DNA of 64,000 bases from Utricularia gibba (taxonomy: Eukaryota; Streptophyta; Magnoliopsida; Lamiales; Lentibulariaceae): the NCBI GenBank assembly GCA_002189035.1, contig CM007989.1, forward strand, positions 7,731,501 to 7,795,500, written 5' to 3'. The notes beneath the pieces are model-generated. The model was not told the DNA's origin and made no database searches. It saw only the letters and a program-made list of their open reading frames with translations. Position 1 is the stretch's first letter. Every line of letters begins with the position of its first letter. Below are positions 1-12,264 of the stretch, in pieces. The translations under genes were made by a program, and so were the position numbers.

Positions 1-546
1 CACCTAAAATGGAAATCTCTGATTGGAAATAGCAACTCTAAACAACTAGATTCAAGTAATAACTAAAAATGCCATAAACTGCGGTTGAGAAGCTCTGAAA
101 ATATGGATTCAGATAGCTCATTTAGGCAACACAAAACATGAAGTACCACTACCCAGTTCCTCAAGTTTTGGAAAGGGGGATTGTACTCAAACCCGCTTCA
201 AAAAAGTCCACTATGACGTTATCAAACTCGAACACAGAAATGATGACACATCGTGGAAAACAATCGGATGTAGATGATTCATCCGGGAAAGGAAACCAGC
301 CAAACAATTCATGAATGTGCAAAAAAGAAAACAAATATTTAGATGCGAACATTAGATGCACCAGTATCTCCCAATATTATAAAAAAGATAAGAAAACTCA
401 AGATCTTAATTTACTAAATTTACTAACAGGGTGTATAAGGTGCGTCTTAAACCAGTAGTTTCCGTTTCAACTCATGGAACTGTGAATTTCGTTTATGCCT
501 TTGTATTTGTCACTCCAAAAGGCAGAATCATTTTTTCCTCACTAAC
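1..546 (-). other. Intron 1 of the DUF810 gene (partial)
   Basis: Starts with a good donor (CAG|GTTAGT, donor G at 546 on the minus strand) straight after exon 1 and runs off the left edge. I found no continuation of the DUF810 protein in any frame here, so exon 2 must lie outside the window. The open frames seen here on either strand look random. Confidence 0.6.
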
Positions 547-1119
547 CTGGCTAGCAGAGATTCTCAACAAGCCCCTTCGAATTCTTAAATCTTCAGCCTC
601 CGAAATCCCCATGTGCATTCTCATAAGCTCACCGACACTAACCGGCTTCTTCACCTTCCCTTTGGATGTTGAATTACTCAAATCCGTGCTCCACCTGGAA
701 CTGCTGGATCTCATCCCTAACGCTTTCTTCATCTTAGATGCTGCTGCAGACGTCAACGACCGCTGCAGAGTTGCTGAAGAATTACCATTGGGAGAAGAAG
801 CAGCAGTTGGCGAATTACCATGACTACTGCTAGAAATGTAGCTGAGGGGCCTAGACGATGACGAACGGTTAGCAGAGAGAAAGATCTCGTAAGCGGACGC
901 TCGAATCTCTGAATCGGATAGAGTGGACGTGAGGTCACCAAACGGAGACGGTAGCGCCGACAGCGAGGCGGTGGAGGCAGCAGGATTAAAGCGAGAAGTC
1001 GCGGAGGATGCAGAAACCGACGATGCCGCCGCCGCCGCCGCTGTTGATGAGGAAGACGACAAGGAATCTCGCCGGGAATGGCCCAGCCCCAGCGTTCGGT
1101 CTCGGAAGAGAGACGCCAT
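547..1119 (-). CDS. DUF810/MHD-domain (UNC13-like, PATROL1 family) protein, first exon only
   Basis: Exon 1 gives 191 residues from the ATG at 1119 and ends in phase 0 at a CAG|GTTAGT donor. The start MASLFRDRTLG, a serine/alanine-rich stretch, then SPFGDL, the block LQRSLTSAAASKMKKALG and the end of the exon (VGELMRMHMGISE, RRGLLRISASQ) match the N-terminus I know from plant DUF810 proteins (Arabidopsis At2g25800/At2g33420 type). The family includes PATROL1, a Munc13-like protein that moves the plasma-membrane H+-ATPase AHA1 to the membrane in guard cells. The Munc13 homology domains themselves lie beyond the window. The family assignment is strong; the trafficking role is inferred from relatives. 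If exon 1 is read past the donor, a stop follows after 17 codons, so the splice is needed. Confidence 0.85.
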
Positions 1120-1561
1120 TCGCTCTGTCGGTGTCCCCGAAGCCCGAAGCAGTAAAAAAGAAGAAACAAAAACAGGAAGCAGTCGTTATAACCCAATATT
1201 TAAAAATATTAATTACAATCTCACCCTCTAACTTCCAAATATTACAAAATAATTTCCTTGATAATTACATTTTTTAATTCAGTTTAATGCTAATGGTTTT
1301 TATATTTTATATTTTATATTTTTGATAGCGACAATTGCGCAGGTGATGCATGCGTGGAAGTTCTACCCGATTCAGGAAACCATCCTCTACGGACGGTTCA
1401 CATGGACCCGGCCTGCAATCTGTTTATGAAGGTACAGTCTTTACACAGTCCCGGAAAACTAAGTATAAAAAGCTTGATCCAGTTCAAGTAGCGGCTCACG
1501 TTAGCAAGAAGCCTGAGTAAGAATTCTAAGTAGTCATGATTGTTGTACAAATAGAGAGGGC
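1120..1561. other. Intergenic, DUF810 promoter side
   Basis: Holds the upstream region of the leftward DUF810 gene and the 3' flank of the next leftward gene. AT-rich around 1195-1325; no recognisable element or coding sequence. Confidence 0.5.
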
Positions 1562-2591
1562 TTACAGTTTCCTTCGTCTGAAGCTAAGTGGGGTATCATC
1601 ATCACTGTCACTTGGGGCACGCTTTTTCCCCATTACCTCGCCATTTTTGGGCATCGCCTGAGGCTTCTTTGAGCTCTCAGGCTTAGGCTTCGGTGGCGCT
1701 GGTGGGGGTGATTTCACCGGAGTGCTTGTCCTGAGCTCCTTCTGCTTCCTCTGCTTTCTCTCGTATGCCTTCTTTGCCCTTTCGGGTGACAGCAACCCAT
1801 GCTCCATCAACCTGAGGGATGCGAGGTTGGAGGTGAAGACATTGGTGTGGAGATCTACCATGAACTTGGAAGAAAGAACTAACCAGAAAGCAGCCATTTC
1901 GCTTGAAGGTATCTGTTTGGACAATGATTCGTAGAATATCCGCATTGGTTCTCGCTGTTGTGATGAAGAAGAAGAAGAAGGTTACCCACTCACAAAACAG
2001 TTACAAAACCATGGGAAAACCAGCTCGAAATAGCAAGAAATGATCATAATGAGGAGGTTGAGATGTATAAAGAACCTCTTCAGGGACATCAAATTTCTGT
2101 CCTGGCAAAGAATAGACCTTCTTCTGCCGGGTTTTTGTTACAACTTTAGATTGAACCACAGTGCTTTGTGTTTTCATCTGATAACAACACAGTGGATTTC
2201 AATTCATAAGAGGCAGAGGAATGAATCGCAATCCTTTTCTATGGCGAAAACCACTCAGATTACGTATCTGTTGCGTGAATTAAACTCAGGAGACCGAAAA
2301 TTGAAATACCAAGAACCCTAAATCCAAGTTTTCGGAACAGGAGAACAAACAACGAAATGGGTATCCGAAAATCACATCAAAATCGAATCATTTCCGATAA
2401 TTAGCTACCTTTTTAGAGGCGGAAATGGAGGAAGATGTGGCCTTGGAGTCTGCAGCCGAAGTCCCAACAGATCCTTCAACGGCTTTCTTCTTCGGGGCAG
2501 AAGAATCAACGGCGGATCTTGACGATGAGACTCCAGTTTTAGCACCCGGTTGGGATCTCATCGAGTTACCCGATTTCGCATCGCTCGCCAT
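1562..2591 (-). CDS. Small conserved plant protein of unknown function
   Basis: Three-exon model: 2591-2409, 1954-1884 and 1811-1562, giving 167 residues. Exon 1 encodes a Ser/Ala/Lys-rich disordered start. Exons 2-3 encode the conserved part: MRIFYESLSKQIPSSEMAAF, then W-LMEHGLLSPERAKKAYERK, a proline-rich linker and a basic tail (GKKRAP, FRRRKL) that could be a nuclear signal. I know the pattern RIFYESL..Q.P.SEMA.FW..E.GLLS from uncharacterised plant proteins, but no function is attached. The last intron (1812-1883, GTTAGT...CTCAG) is only 72 nt and in frame without stops. If retained, the protein is 191 residues with 24 extra. I favour splicing because it joins FW directly to LMEHGLL. Neighbours give no functional hint. 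Confidence 0.7.
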
Positions 2592-4092
2592 GGGATTTCC
2601 GCTTCAGAATTCAGCTCCGCTTTGTCCAGAGCCACACCATCCAATTTTAACCTGCTAAATCATCCCTCTTCTGTAGGTTGAAGATGGGTCAAGGTAAAGC
2701 GTGAATTGAAGAAGGTAAGAGAACGCCAACACAGCGGACAAAGCAGGTTTTAACCGTTACCTACCACCAACGGTCACTGTAAACGACCTGGACCAGTGTT
2801 CAAGGGGAGTGGTCAAGTTGTCCAATCCGCTATTAGATTTCATTAATTAAATATTAATTAGTTTAATAACACGGTTATTAATTTAATATAAATTTATAGG
2901 CAAAAACTAATATATTTTACTATTTAATGGAATAATTCATAATCTAATTAATATAATTTTATAAATATTTCGATTTAAACTAATTAATATGCACTTACTT
3001 TATTTTATTAATTTTTTTGAAATAAATACTAGTTTTAATGATTCTATAGTAAAATGAGAAATTTCAGATTCTATAATTAACTTTAGTAATTATTAAATTG
3101 CATACATCTATGTTTTAAAGATTAAATAAGAGATTAATTAAAAAAATTATACTATTTATTTTTTATTTATTCTAAAAATAAAAGTTATGTCATATTAAAT
3201 TTTACAATCTAATTATCTATCATTTCATAAAACAATTTTACTATTTAAAACTGATTCTATTCACATAATCTTTAACCTAAGTCTATTTTACATAATCTGA
3301 AACATTTAAATTACAGAACAGACATTATAATTTGATATAAAATTATAAATTAAAAAATAATTTACAACACTTTCAAATCCATGGGCCAATCCAACCCATC
3401 GATTTGTGGGTCGACCCATAGAGCCTGACCCGCAACCGGCCGGACCCAAATTGTACCCACCACAATGACCAAGACGAAGGTGTAGAAGCAGTAACAGGTA
3501 ACAGTAGAGCAAAGTTTCTGCCTTTAGAAGACAAAGGAGGTTTATGGGTTGGAGAGTTTCTGGACATGATTAAAAACATATTCAGGACAGGACTGGAATC
3601 CTAGAAATTTGTGTTGCCTTTCTGCTTTATAAAAGCAACTTGATTCTATATGCTCAACCCAACTTTTCAAGCATTGAGGAGGAGGCTAATGAATGAGTGG
3701 TGGCAGTGAAGGAAGGAAGAGGAGGAGGATGATTGGGTTGATCAATCAGAGGAGTTAGTGTTGTCCCCAGCAAATCATTCTCAAGCACCCTATCTATCTA
3801 TAGCACATGGTTTGTCTTTAACTTTTTTTTCCCTCTCCTTTTTCATTAAGCTTTGGGGACCTCTTGCCACCCTTTCTTTCTATCTAATCCCCTCTGTCAA
3901 CACACAAGGCATGTTTTTCAGAAATTGGGGAACAATCATCCCTTCCAAACAGAAAGCGACACCAAGAGGAGGGGGAGGAGAAGAAGAAGAAGTTGTGAGC
4001 GCACCTTCTCATTGGGGCAATTAAGCAAACACCTCGTACGCAAATATTCCTCCTCTGAATTGGGAAGATCCAAGGGTCTGCAAGTCGGAGTC
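2592..4092. other. Divergent intergenic region and ABHD17 5' leader
   Basis: Lies between two divergent genes. 2830-3370 is very AT-rich without genes. From about 3660 to 4092 is the likely 5' untranslated leader of the hydrolase gene, with GA-rich stretches (3676-3740, 3964-4000). An open frame continues upstream of the hydrolase start to 3853, but it is not conserved-looking. Confidence 0.5.
3628..3635 (+). promoter_or_regulatory. TATA box (TATAAAAG) of the ABHD17-like gene
   Basis: TATAAAAG in a C/T-rich setting about 465 nt upstream of the ATG. Initiation would fall near 3660, giving a long leader. Inferred from sequence only. Confidence 0.45.
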
Positions 4093-6001
4093 ATGGGTGG
4101 TGTTACGTCATCCATGGCGGCGAAGCTCGCCTTCTTTCCACCCAATCCGCCGTCGTACGAACTCACCCATGATCCCGTCACTGGGCTATTGCTTTTGAGC
4201 CCCTTCCCGCACCGTGAAAACGTAGAGATTATGCAGTTACCGACGCGGCGGGGGACGCAGATTGTCGCCTTGTACGTTCGATACCCGATGGCGAGCTCAA
4301 CTCTCCTCTACTCCCACGGAAACGCCGCTGATTTGGGCCAGATGTATCAGTTCTTCATCGAGCTATGTATACACTTGCGCGTCAATCTCCTCGGGTAAAT
4401 ACCATAATCTTTCTTCCAGTAAAAAGTTAAAAAAAAAAAAAAAACGCCCAGTTGAACACTCCGGATTTTTACTGCTGTGGTGAAAACTATTATCACATTA
4501 TTGTATAATTAATTTAACCATTCCGAAATGTTTTCACCGACTGTTCCCGGTACCATTCCATCTTTTCAGGTATGATTATTCCGGGTACGGCCGGTCAACC
4601 GGGAAGGTATGCTTCTAATGTTATTATTACCTCGAAAAATAAAAAATAGACATTATTAAATACTAAATTCGGAATTTAAATTGCCCACTAATATCAATTA
4701 CTATGTTATTGTTTGACTATCTTTTTCAAAAAATATTCTTTGGAAAATATTTTTGATAAAATAAAATGTGAATTTACATATTGAAAAAAAAATTCTATGA
4801 ATTACTTGTATTCTGAACGATTCGATTGTAATTTAAATTATAATTGAACCATCATTTTTCAAAAAATTTAATATTTTATTTACAAAAAATATTAAATCAT
4901 GATTGAATCATAGTTGAATCCCTTTGAATTTAATCCAACTTCTAGCATGAACGATAATGCATCCAAAACGGTTGAATCATAGTATTTTTAAAAACATTTT
5001 CTAAATTTCAATTGAAATATAATATTTTGTGTTGAGAAATATTTTTTAAAATAAAAAGAGTATGATTCTGGTTTTGAAGTAGAGAATTACCAACAATTTT
5101 AAAAATAATATAAAATCATTTATCAATTTTAGAAATTTGTAATTTTTGGAATAAATTCTCGAAAATTATGTCATGGTTGGGCTCCATTGCTGCAGCCGAG
5201 TGAGCAGAACACCTACGCAGACATTGATGCTGCATTGGCGTGTCTTGAGGAGAACTTCGGGTGCAAGCCGGAGGATGTCATCCTGTACGGCCAGTCTGTG
5301 GGGAGCGGACCGAGTGTGGAACTCGCCGCCCGGCTGAACCGGTTCCGGGGAGTCATCCTTCACAGCCCGATAATGTCCGGCGTCAGAGTCATGTACGCGG
5401 TGAAGCATACCTACTGGTTCGACATCTACAAGGTGAAGCATGAGTTCCCATGGCTTCTGTTCTCTGTATATGGAGTTTCTCCATGGTTTGTGTTTCTGTG
5501 TGGTGATGCAGAACATTGATAAAATCCCTCTGGTGGACTGCCCTGTCCTCGTCATCCATGTAAGATCGCACTTTCCATTCCTGCTTGCTGCGCAGAATCA
5601 TTGGAATTGCTTATTGGCTCCGGTGGACTCAGGGAAGTGCAGACGAGGTTGTGGATTGGTCTCACGGGAAGCAGCTCTGGGAAGCCTGCAAGCAGAAATA
5701 CGAGCCATTGTGGATCGAGGGAGGAACGCACAGCAACCTGGAGTCGTACCCGGAGTACATCAAGCATCTCAAGAAATTCATCGCCACCCTCGAGCGGCAT
5801 CAGGCTACGGCAGTCAACGATGCTCGGAACCTCCAGGAAGGTGTAGCGGATAAGCATACCCGGAAGCTGAGGGCCTACTTCTTGGATCACAAGGAGAGGA
5901 GACAGAGGAGAAGCGTCGACTGGTCATCGGAGAAATCACGGAAGCCCACCGCCGATAGCAATATTCACCCCGGAAAAGCTCGCAAAAGCATCCAATTGTG
6001 A
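4093..6001 (+). CDS. ABHD17-type alpha/beta hydrolase
   Basis: Five exons: 4093-4394, 4570-4606, 5196-5432, 5512-5559, 5633-6001; 330 residues, all junctions in phase. The start [20 protein letters not shown] is the typical plant ABHD17 start, so I reject the longer upstream frame. Gly2 followed by Ser6 suggests N-myristoylation. The fold shows the oxyanion block [14 protein letters not shown], nucleophile elbow GQSVGSG (Ser147), acid loop GSADEVVD (Asp212) and catalytic His241 in GGTHSNLE. Animal ABHD17 enzymes are protein depalmitoylases; plant members are annotated as serine hydrolases of unknown substrate, so a depalmitoylase role is inference. The C-terminus is a basic tail (KERRQRR) typical of the plant clade. 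Intron 2 (4607-5195) is 589 nt and very AT-rich. Confidence 0.92.
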
Positions 6002-6174
6002 ACCCATTCAACCGATTTGATTGTGTAACCCTGTTGAGACTGAGTGAAGCCCTTTTGCCAGTGCAATACATACACAGCAGCGAGCAGCCGTGAAGCAAGG
6101 TTTTGACGGGGAGTGGAAGACTGACTGTTTCTGATAGGGTTACAATAAGTTGTCTGATTAAAATAAATTTTAGA

Positions 6175-6182
6175 TATAAATA
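6175..6182 (+). promoter_or_regulatory. TATA box upstream of the RGLG gene
   Basis: TATAAATA, 65 nt before a short upstream open frame (6247) and 517 nt before the RGLG start. Consistent with a transcript beginning near 6210 with a spliced leader. Confidence 0.45.
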
Positions 6183-6246
6183 AAGGAAGTTGCGCGTCTC
6201 TAACAGGAGAGAGAGAGGTTGCATCTTCCTCGAAGGTTTCTGGAAC

Positions 6247-6365
6247 ATGGAAGACTGTTCTGGTAGAGTTGACTTCAACGGTAATCGCCGCATATTGCTT
6301 TGCGTATCCGCGTCTCTCTTCGGCTTCATCGCTTTATTCAACCGGATTTGTTCTTCTTCTTCAAG
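6247..6365 (+). other. Possible RGLG 5' leader exon with an upstream reading frame
   Basis: An ATG at 6247 opens a frame for 39 codons up to a strong GC-type donor, AG|GCAAGT at 6366; unspliced, it continues to 6399. If this is a GC-AG intron ending at the TTTCAAG before 6676, the upstream frame would run to a TGA that overlaps the RGLG ATG (TGATG at 6697-6701). The peptide has a short hydrophobic run (ILLCVSASLFGFIALF) but I recognise no family. Splicing and translation are inference. Confidence 0.3.
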
Positions 6366-6698
6366 GCAAGTAGGCGGTATACGTGTTGTTTTGGATTAAG
6401 TTCGATTGTTTCTCACATCAGAATAGTCTTCTTCACACCAGAGAAATCCCTGTTTAAACCCACAATATTACAATAAAAATCAAATTTTGTTTTCTGGGAT
6501 ACTCGATTCAGTGCATCCATCTCGGCTCAGTTCATTCTTTTTAGCTTTTGGCTGGGTTTTTTGTTTTTGAGTTTCCGTCTGTTTTTCGCGGTTTTTTTAC
6601 CCATTTCCGCTTCTGCTGTGGTAGAGGAATCATTCATCTCATTGTTCTCGCTTCTCTGACCATTTGATTTCAAGGATTGTATTGATTAAATTTGCTTG

Positions 6699-9157
6699 AT
6701 GGGAAACGAGCCTTCAAGCCCTGTTGACCAGGGAAGGCGTGAGGGATCCCCACCAAGGCGTTCTGGTTCTGCCCCCGGATGGCAGCATGATTATGCGCAA
6801 TCTTCATTTTCACAGTATGCCCGGCATTATCCAGTGCAGTATCCATATAATGTTGCACCCAACGACCCAACTCAATCTAGACCTCCCTCTGGATGGCAGC
6901 AACAGGCTTATGATCAATCTTCATATTCACAGCCTGCCCAAAATTATCCAGTGCAGAATCCTTACCCACCGGGATATCCATATCCACCGGATTACCCACA
7001 ATATCCTGCTCATGCTGCTGGGAAACCATCATCAGAATCGAAGATGTCTACTCCATATGATGCGCCACCCCCCAGAGTTCAGGCACCAAAGAAGAAAATT
7101 GAAAGGAGGTACTCAAGGATTGCAGACAACTACAGTTCATTAGAGGAGGTATGCGCATGGTTATAGACTGATGGGGATGGAGTAAAAGGAAAAATATTGT
7201 GCTGTGGTTTATAAGCAATGGTCCCTCTTGGGAAAATGATGGCTTTTACTGTGCTTGATGAGAGCTCTGTCATGCCAACGCACTATGTTGATTTGCAATA
7301 AATAAACTGAACTCTTAGTTGTTGTTCTTTGAGGTAGTTCTTCCTTTACAGAGGATTTGAAACAAAAGCTTTTTTCTATAGGTAACAGAAGCTCTTGCTC
7401 GTGCTGGCCTTGAGTCTTCCAACCTGATTATCGGGATTGATTTCACCAAGAGCAACGAATGGACAGGTTAGTTTTTAAGAATCCAGAGTCTGCTGCAGTG
7501 TGTATGATTGAAATGCTAATGCAGATTTTCTATCTTTAAGGCAAGCATTCAAATAATGGTCGAAGCTTGCATCATCTTGGGCCTGATCTCAACCCCTATG
7601 AGCAAGCAATAAGTATTATTGGGAAAACCATGGCTGCATTTGACGAGGACAACCTGATCCCATGCTTTGGATTTGGGGATGGTACATATTAAACCATTGA
7701 ACTTCTCCATTTCATTACATGCTATAAATTTCTGATCTTTTTCATACTGACCTCTGCAGCATCGACTCATGATCAGGATGTATTCAGCTTCTATCCTGAT
7801 ATGAGATTCTGTAATGGCTTTCAAGATGTTCTAATGCAGTATAGAAAACTTGTGCCAAATCTTAAACTGGCAGGTTGGTAGCCATTCTACATGCCTGTTG
7901 CTACTGGTTTTGAATTTGTAAGCTTGACTCCCTTTGCTGCAGGTCCAACTTCGTTTGCTCCCATAATCGAAATGGCCATGTCGGTTGTTCAGCAGAGTGG
8001 AGGCCAATACCATGTCCTATTGATCCTTGCAGATGGACAGGTATCTGGAATATGCTGCCATGCTCTCATATTCCTGTGAATACAAACGAGATCTGGAAAA
8101 GAAATACTCATTGCTTCCTCATTTTCGTTTCACCTCCACAGGTTACCAGAAGTGTTGACACAGAAAACGGTAGATTGAGTCCTCAGGAGCAGAAAACCGT
8201 TCAAGCAATTGTTGAAGCAAGGTAATGAATGATATTCAAGTGACATCTTTTCTCCTTGTGAGAAAATCAATGTTAATGTGCTTTGTTGTTTGCAGCAAGC
8301 TGCCGTTATCGATTGTTTTGGTTGGAGTCGGAGATGGGCCATGGGACACGATGAAGGAATTCGATGACAACATTCCTGCTAGAGAGTTTGACAATTTCCA
8401 GGTACGGTGCTGCTGCTGCTACCATCTTCTTCTCCAAGACAACCAACTGAACTCCTTGGGTTCCAGTTTGTGAACTTCACAGGAATCATGTACAAAAATG
8501 CGAGCCAAGTACGGAAAGAGACCGAGTTTGCTCTTGCTGCGTTGATGGAGATCCCATCTCAATACAAAGCCACGATAGAGCTTAATCTGCTGGGGTAAGC
8601 GAAAGTGAACTAGTTTTGCTCCCTGTCTACTTGATTGCATTGCTGTGCTGACGCCTTATCCTTCGTGATCCAGCCAACGGAATCATAAAGTACCCCAGAG
8701 AACTGCCCTTCCACCGCCACGACACGGCGGAGCATCGGCCGGCACGCCAGGCCACACAGCCCCTTTCGCTTCAGGCCTTTATTACGAGCACAAGTTACCC
8801 GCAGAGGCAGCAGCTCCTTCAGCACCTTCTGCACCAACTCCTGCTTACGAGCAACAGGTATGTAGACGATGCTTGTTTCAGTGGCTGTCGAAGTGTTGCA
8901 TTCTTACGCGAGGAACCATTAATTTCTTGCTTTCCCAGACATGCCCCATCTGCTTCGTTAATCCAAAGGACATGGCGTTTGGCTGCGGTCACCTGGTAAG
9001 GCTTTCTCCTTCTTCAACTGTCCGTCACTCCGGCGGGTAGAGGCGAACTTGTAACCGTTCCGTTGGGGTTTTTCAGGCATGCCGCGAATGTGGAGGAGGT
9101 CTTGAGCTATGCCCGATATGCCGGAGACGAATCGAGACCAGACTAAGGCTCTACTGA
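6699..9157 (+). CDS. RGLG: Copine/vWA-RING E3 ubiquitin ligase, RGLG1/2-like
   Basis: Eleven exons: 6699-7148, 7382-7466, 7541-7681, 7760-7873, 7943-8040, 8142-8221, 8296-8401, 8467-8594, 8674-8857, 8939-8995, 9077-9157; 507 residues, all phases agree. Order: MGNEPSS start (Gly2, myristoylation-like), a Pro/Tyr/Gln-rich disordered region to about residue 135, then the copine/vWA domain from YSRIADNYSSLEEVTEAL through GIDFTKSNEWTG, IADGQ-type LILADGQVTRSVD and LVGVGDGPWD, a Pro/Ala linker, and a C-terminal C3HC4 RING (TCPIC, GCGHLAC, RECGG, LCPIC). Arabidopsis RGLG1/2 are membrane-attached ligases that build K63 chains and act in auxin, drought and apical dominance signalling. Function by homology. 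The real ATG is 6699; TTG at 6696 is not a start. Confidence 0.95.
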
Positions 9158-10053
9158 TGATCTCTTCCATGGCAGCAACCTTGTGATTTGCTTGCTGGTC
9201 TCTGTACAGCAGTTGTCTCTCTCGTCTTATTGGTGTAAGTAACGTACGGATACGTCTCTGTTCTGTAATATACATTTTTTTAATATGTTCGATTAAAAAT
9301 TATTTAAATAGTATGAAATTTGATTATTTTATTATAAATGTGAAAAAAATATTATTTAGGATTTCTAAATTTTATATTTATGATAATTCAAATTGCTAAT
9401 AAAAAAAAATGACCTCAATCCCACTATTGCAACATAGGCAAAATCGTCCATAAGATTATTGCATGAAGGTTGAAAAAGAAAGCTAAACTTCAATGAGAAT
9501 AAATAGAAGTTTTTTAAAAAAATAAAACAAAAAGATTGTTTTGAACATGATAATTTTTGTTGTTTATTAAAAAATGTTTAAATATTTTTTTAATTTTAAA
9601 ATGACTAAAATAGTATTTTAAATATAAATATTTAAATAAGAACAATACTTTATAGTTTTTAATTATAGGAGTAAATAAATCTATTTAATAGATAACTTTT
9701 TGTTTCATTGTATATTAAAAACTAATTAATTAATTAATTATCTTCAAAAGTAATAATCCATAACATTAAACATGTGTTAACCCATGGCGGTCCGGTGCGA
9801 GTTCAAGTATGTGCATTGATTTGAACATGCGGTTCTGTCAACACTTCTGCTTTGCAAAGCGCATCCCTTTTGAGTGCGAGGACTGGACTGGAGTGGAGTG
9901 AAGGATCTTGGATGGACCTTATTTTACACACTCTAAGATACATCACACCAACCCAAACTCCATTGCAATTAAGTCAAAACATGCGGAGGAGCACCTGCCG
10001 GCTCCTTCAACCTCTCCTAACAACACTTTTTTTTTCTCGAACCTCCCTGTGGG
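9158..10053. other. Convergent intergenic region
   Basis: The 3' flanks of RGLG (+) and the kinase gene (-) meet here. 9280-9750 is strongly AT-rich with poly-A/T runs; no gene seen. Confidence 0.5.
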
Positions 10054-12264
10054 TTAGTAGCACTGGTTAAAGCAGGAAAAGAATCCATGGGACTTACCTT
10101 CCACCGGCGTTTTCGGCGTGTCCCCATTATCGTTGTCGCCCCTGGTTGCCATCAGGGAGCTGGTGCCTGGGGATTCCGGTGGGAACATGGTGTTCTCGGA
10201 GGTGAAAATCCTGGGAGGGATGGCGGCGTGCTGAGGGGGCGAGACTGTGGAAAGGTATTGCAGGAGCATGTGGATGATCTGTGTGAAGTTGGGGCGAGCT
10301 TGGGGGTCCTCCTTCCAACAGGAGGTCACGATTAGAGCCAAATCTGCTGGAAGATCGTCTGCGTTGGGCCTTACGTTCTGCGCAAAGCTCTTGATTTAGG
10401 TGGTTGGAAGTAAGTTATCTGAAAAAGGGGCGAAGAGAAAGGATGCTTACTTTGAAAGCTGCGGCGTAGGCTGCCTGCAGGTTCGACATCCCCTCGAAGG
10501 GCAGCTTGTTGTGTATGAGTTCCCACAGCACGATGGCGAAGCTGTAGGCGTCGACCTTGTGATTGTAGTGCTTCTTTTCTCCTTGTCTTAGAGTTACTGT
10601 GCTGTAGAGCTGGGAATCAGTGAGCACCAGAAAACAGAGTCTTCAATCCGACGGAGGAGAACAGATCGTGCTGATCAGTGAAATGAAAGCACAGATAAGA
10701 TGAACAACCTCGGGCGCCATCCAGCGATATGTTCCGGTTTCAGCGGTCATCATCTCTGTCAACGACTCCTCTCTTGCTAAACCAAAATCTGCTAGCTTCA
10801 CGGTTCTATGGTCTTCTGTCAAGAGCAAGTTCTCTGTTGGAAGAAAACATTGTATCATTATAAATTGTTCTGCATATACACGCAAATATTGTAATTGCCT
10901 TTGAATGATCAAAGGAAGTTAGCATGCTATTCAAACTGTCCCCAAAGAGGCATTATGTAGTTAACTTGCAGAATATCTCAAGAAGCAATCACCGAAAACA
11001 GACATTACATGCACATTCACTTGGATTATAACACATGCTTCAATAAAGGAATCTTCTAACAAACAAAAGATGATGGAGTGATCAGTACCAGGTTTTAGGT
11101 CCCGGTGTATTATTCCATGTGAATGCAAACACTCCATAGCACGAGCAATGTCAAGAGCGAATCCGATGGCAACATGCATCTCCAGGCATCTTGGGCGAAG
11201 ATTCAGCAAGTACTTCCGCAATGTCCCTCCTAGTAGAAGCTCCGTCACTATGACCATGACAGGCTCTTTGCAAGCTCCAATAAACTGTTGCAGAAATCAA
11301 ATCTCAAAATAAATAGAGACCTTTACATCAGGAAATGAAAAATGAGAGCACTTTCACTTGCTGCTAAACCAAGACAACACCCACAAAACCAAGAGGAGCC
11401 ACGGGAAGACGGAAAACAGATTAAGTGGTGCAACATGATCATGCTTTATATGACTGCAAGAATTTCTCAAATACGACAGGGAATCACTAAAAGTTAAGGA
11501 GAACTCCTAAAAAGAAGGATCATCACCAGAACTCGGGTTCAATATGATCAAAGAAACCTGATGATTCAACATGATCAAGAAAGCGCACACAGTTGGTATT
11601 CACACATTTAACGTAACCTACGGCCGTAATCTCATCAGAAACAAACATAACACGTGACCAGGCTTGCAGTTACACACTGTTGAATAACAAATGGAAAACC
11701 TTGACTAGATTTTTGTGTTGGACCCGGGAAAGCATCGCAACTTCTCTTCCAAATCTAGCCTCCCTCTTGGCTATATCTTCAGGTGCCTCGCCTCTTTGAA
11801 TAATTTTTACTGCCACATTCTGGTTTTTGTATCTACAAGATGTTCAGTAGAGAACAATTGAATGGCGACATCAACGAAATATATGGACAGCAACTGTACT
11901 GTTCAAATGAAATATTTATGAAACCTAGCAACATCTAGTCTATTAGGTAACCAAGCATGAAAATTGAGGACAATCAAGACGAAAGTACTAAAGAAATAAG
12001 GAAGCTTCTCTGATGGATCCCATAAAGGCAAAAACTTGGATCAAAGCTTTTTGAAGTTAGGGTCTCAGACAACAATCATTTCAGTTAGAGAAATCAGGAC
12101 GGGATAGAAGAGCAAAAAGGGCCAACTTACTTTCCCTCATACACTTTAGCATGGGCTCCTTCTCCAATCTTTGGCCCTACAAAAAGAAGCTTTGGATCTA
12201 CTAACCATTTGGGATCTAAACTGAACTCTGCTTCTTCTTCAAAAAACCCATTCCTAGATCCCAT
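10054..12264 (-). CDS. Raf-like serine/threonine/tyrosine kinase, ATN1-like
   Basis: Six exons on the minus strand: 12264-12131, 11832-11700, 11284-11089, 10833-10709, 10609-10451, 10377-10054; 356 residues. The kinase domain fills nearly all of it: glycine loop GEGAHAKV (34-41), catalytic lysine VAVK (Lys54), HRDLKPEN (Asp151), DFGLARE (Asp170), TYRWMAPE, then the large lobe with SFAIVLWELIHNKLPFEGM and CWKEDPQARPNF. The C-terminus ends in GFFSCFNQCY, with clustered cysteines. It is nearly colinear with Arabidopsis ATN1 (At3g27560) and relatives in the Raf-like MAPKKK C group. The substrate and pathway are unknown to me. Read without the introns, the frames break, so the model is well constrained. 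Confidence 0.94.

Noticed and set aside
923-1277. Plus-strand open frames opposite the DUF810 exon
   Set aside because: Shadow frames over a conserved coding exon with GC-rich codons.
3853-4092. N-terminal extension of the ABHD17 frame
   Set aside because: Basic, low-complexity and unlike the family; [11 protein letters not shown] at 4093 is the conserved start with a myristoylation glycine.
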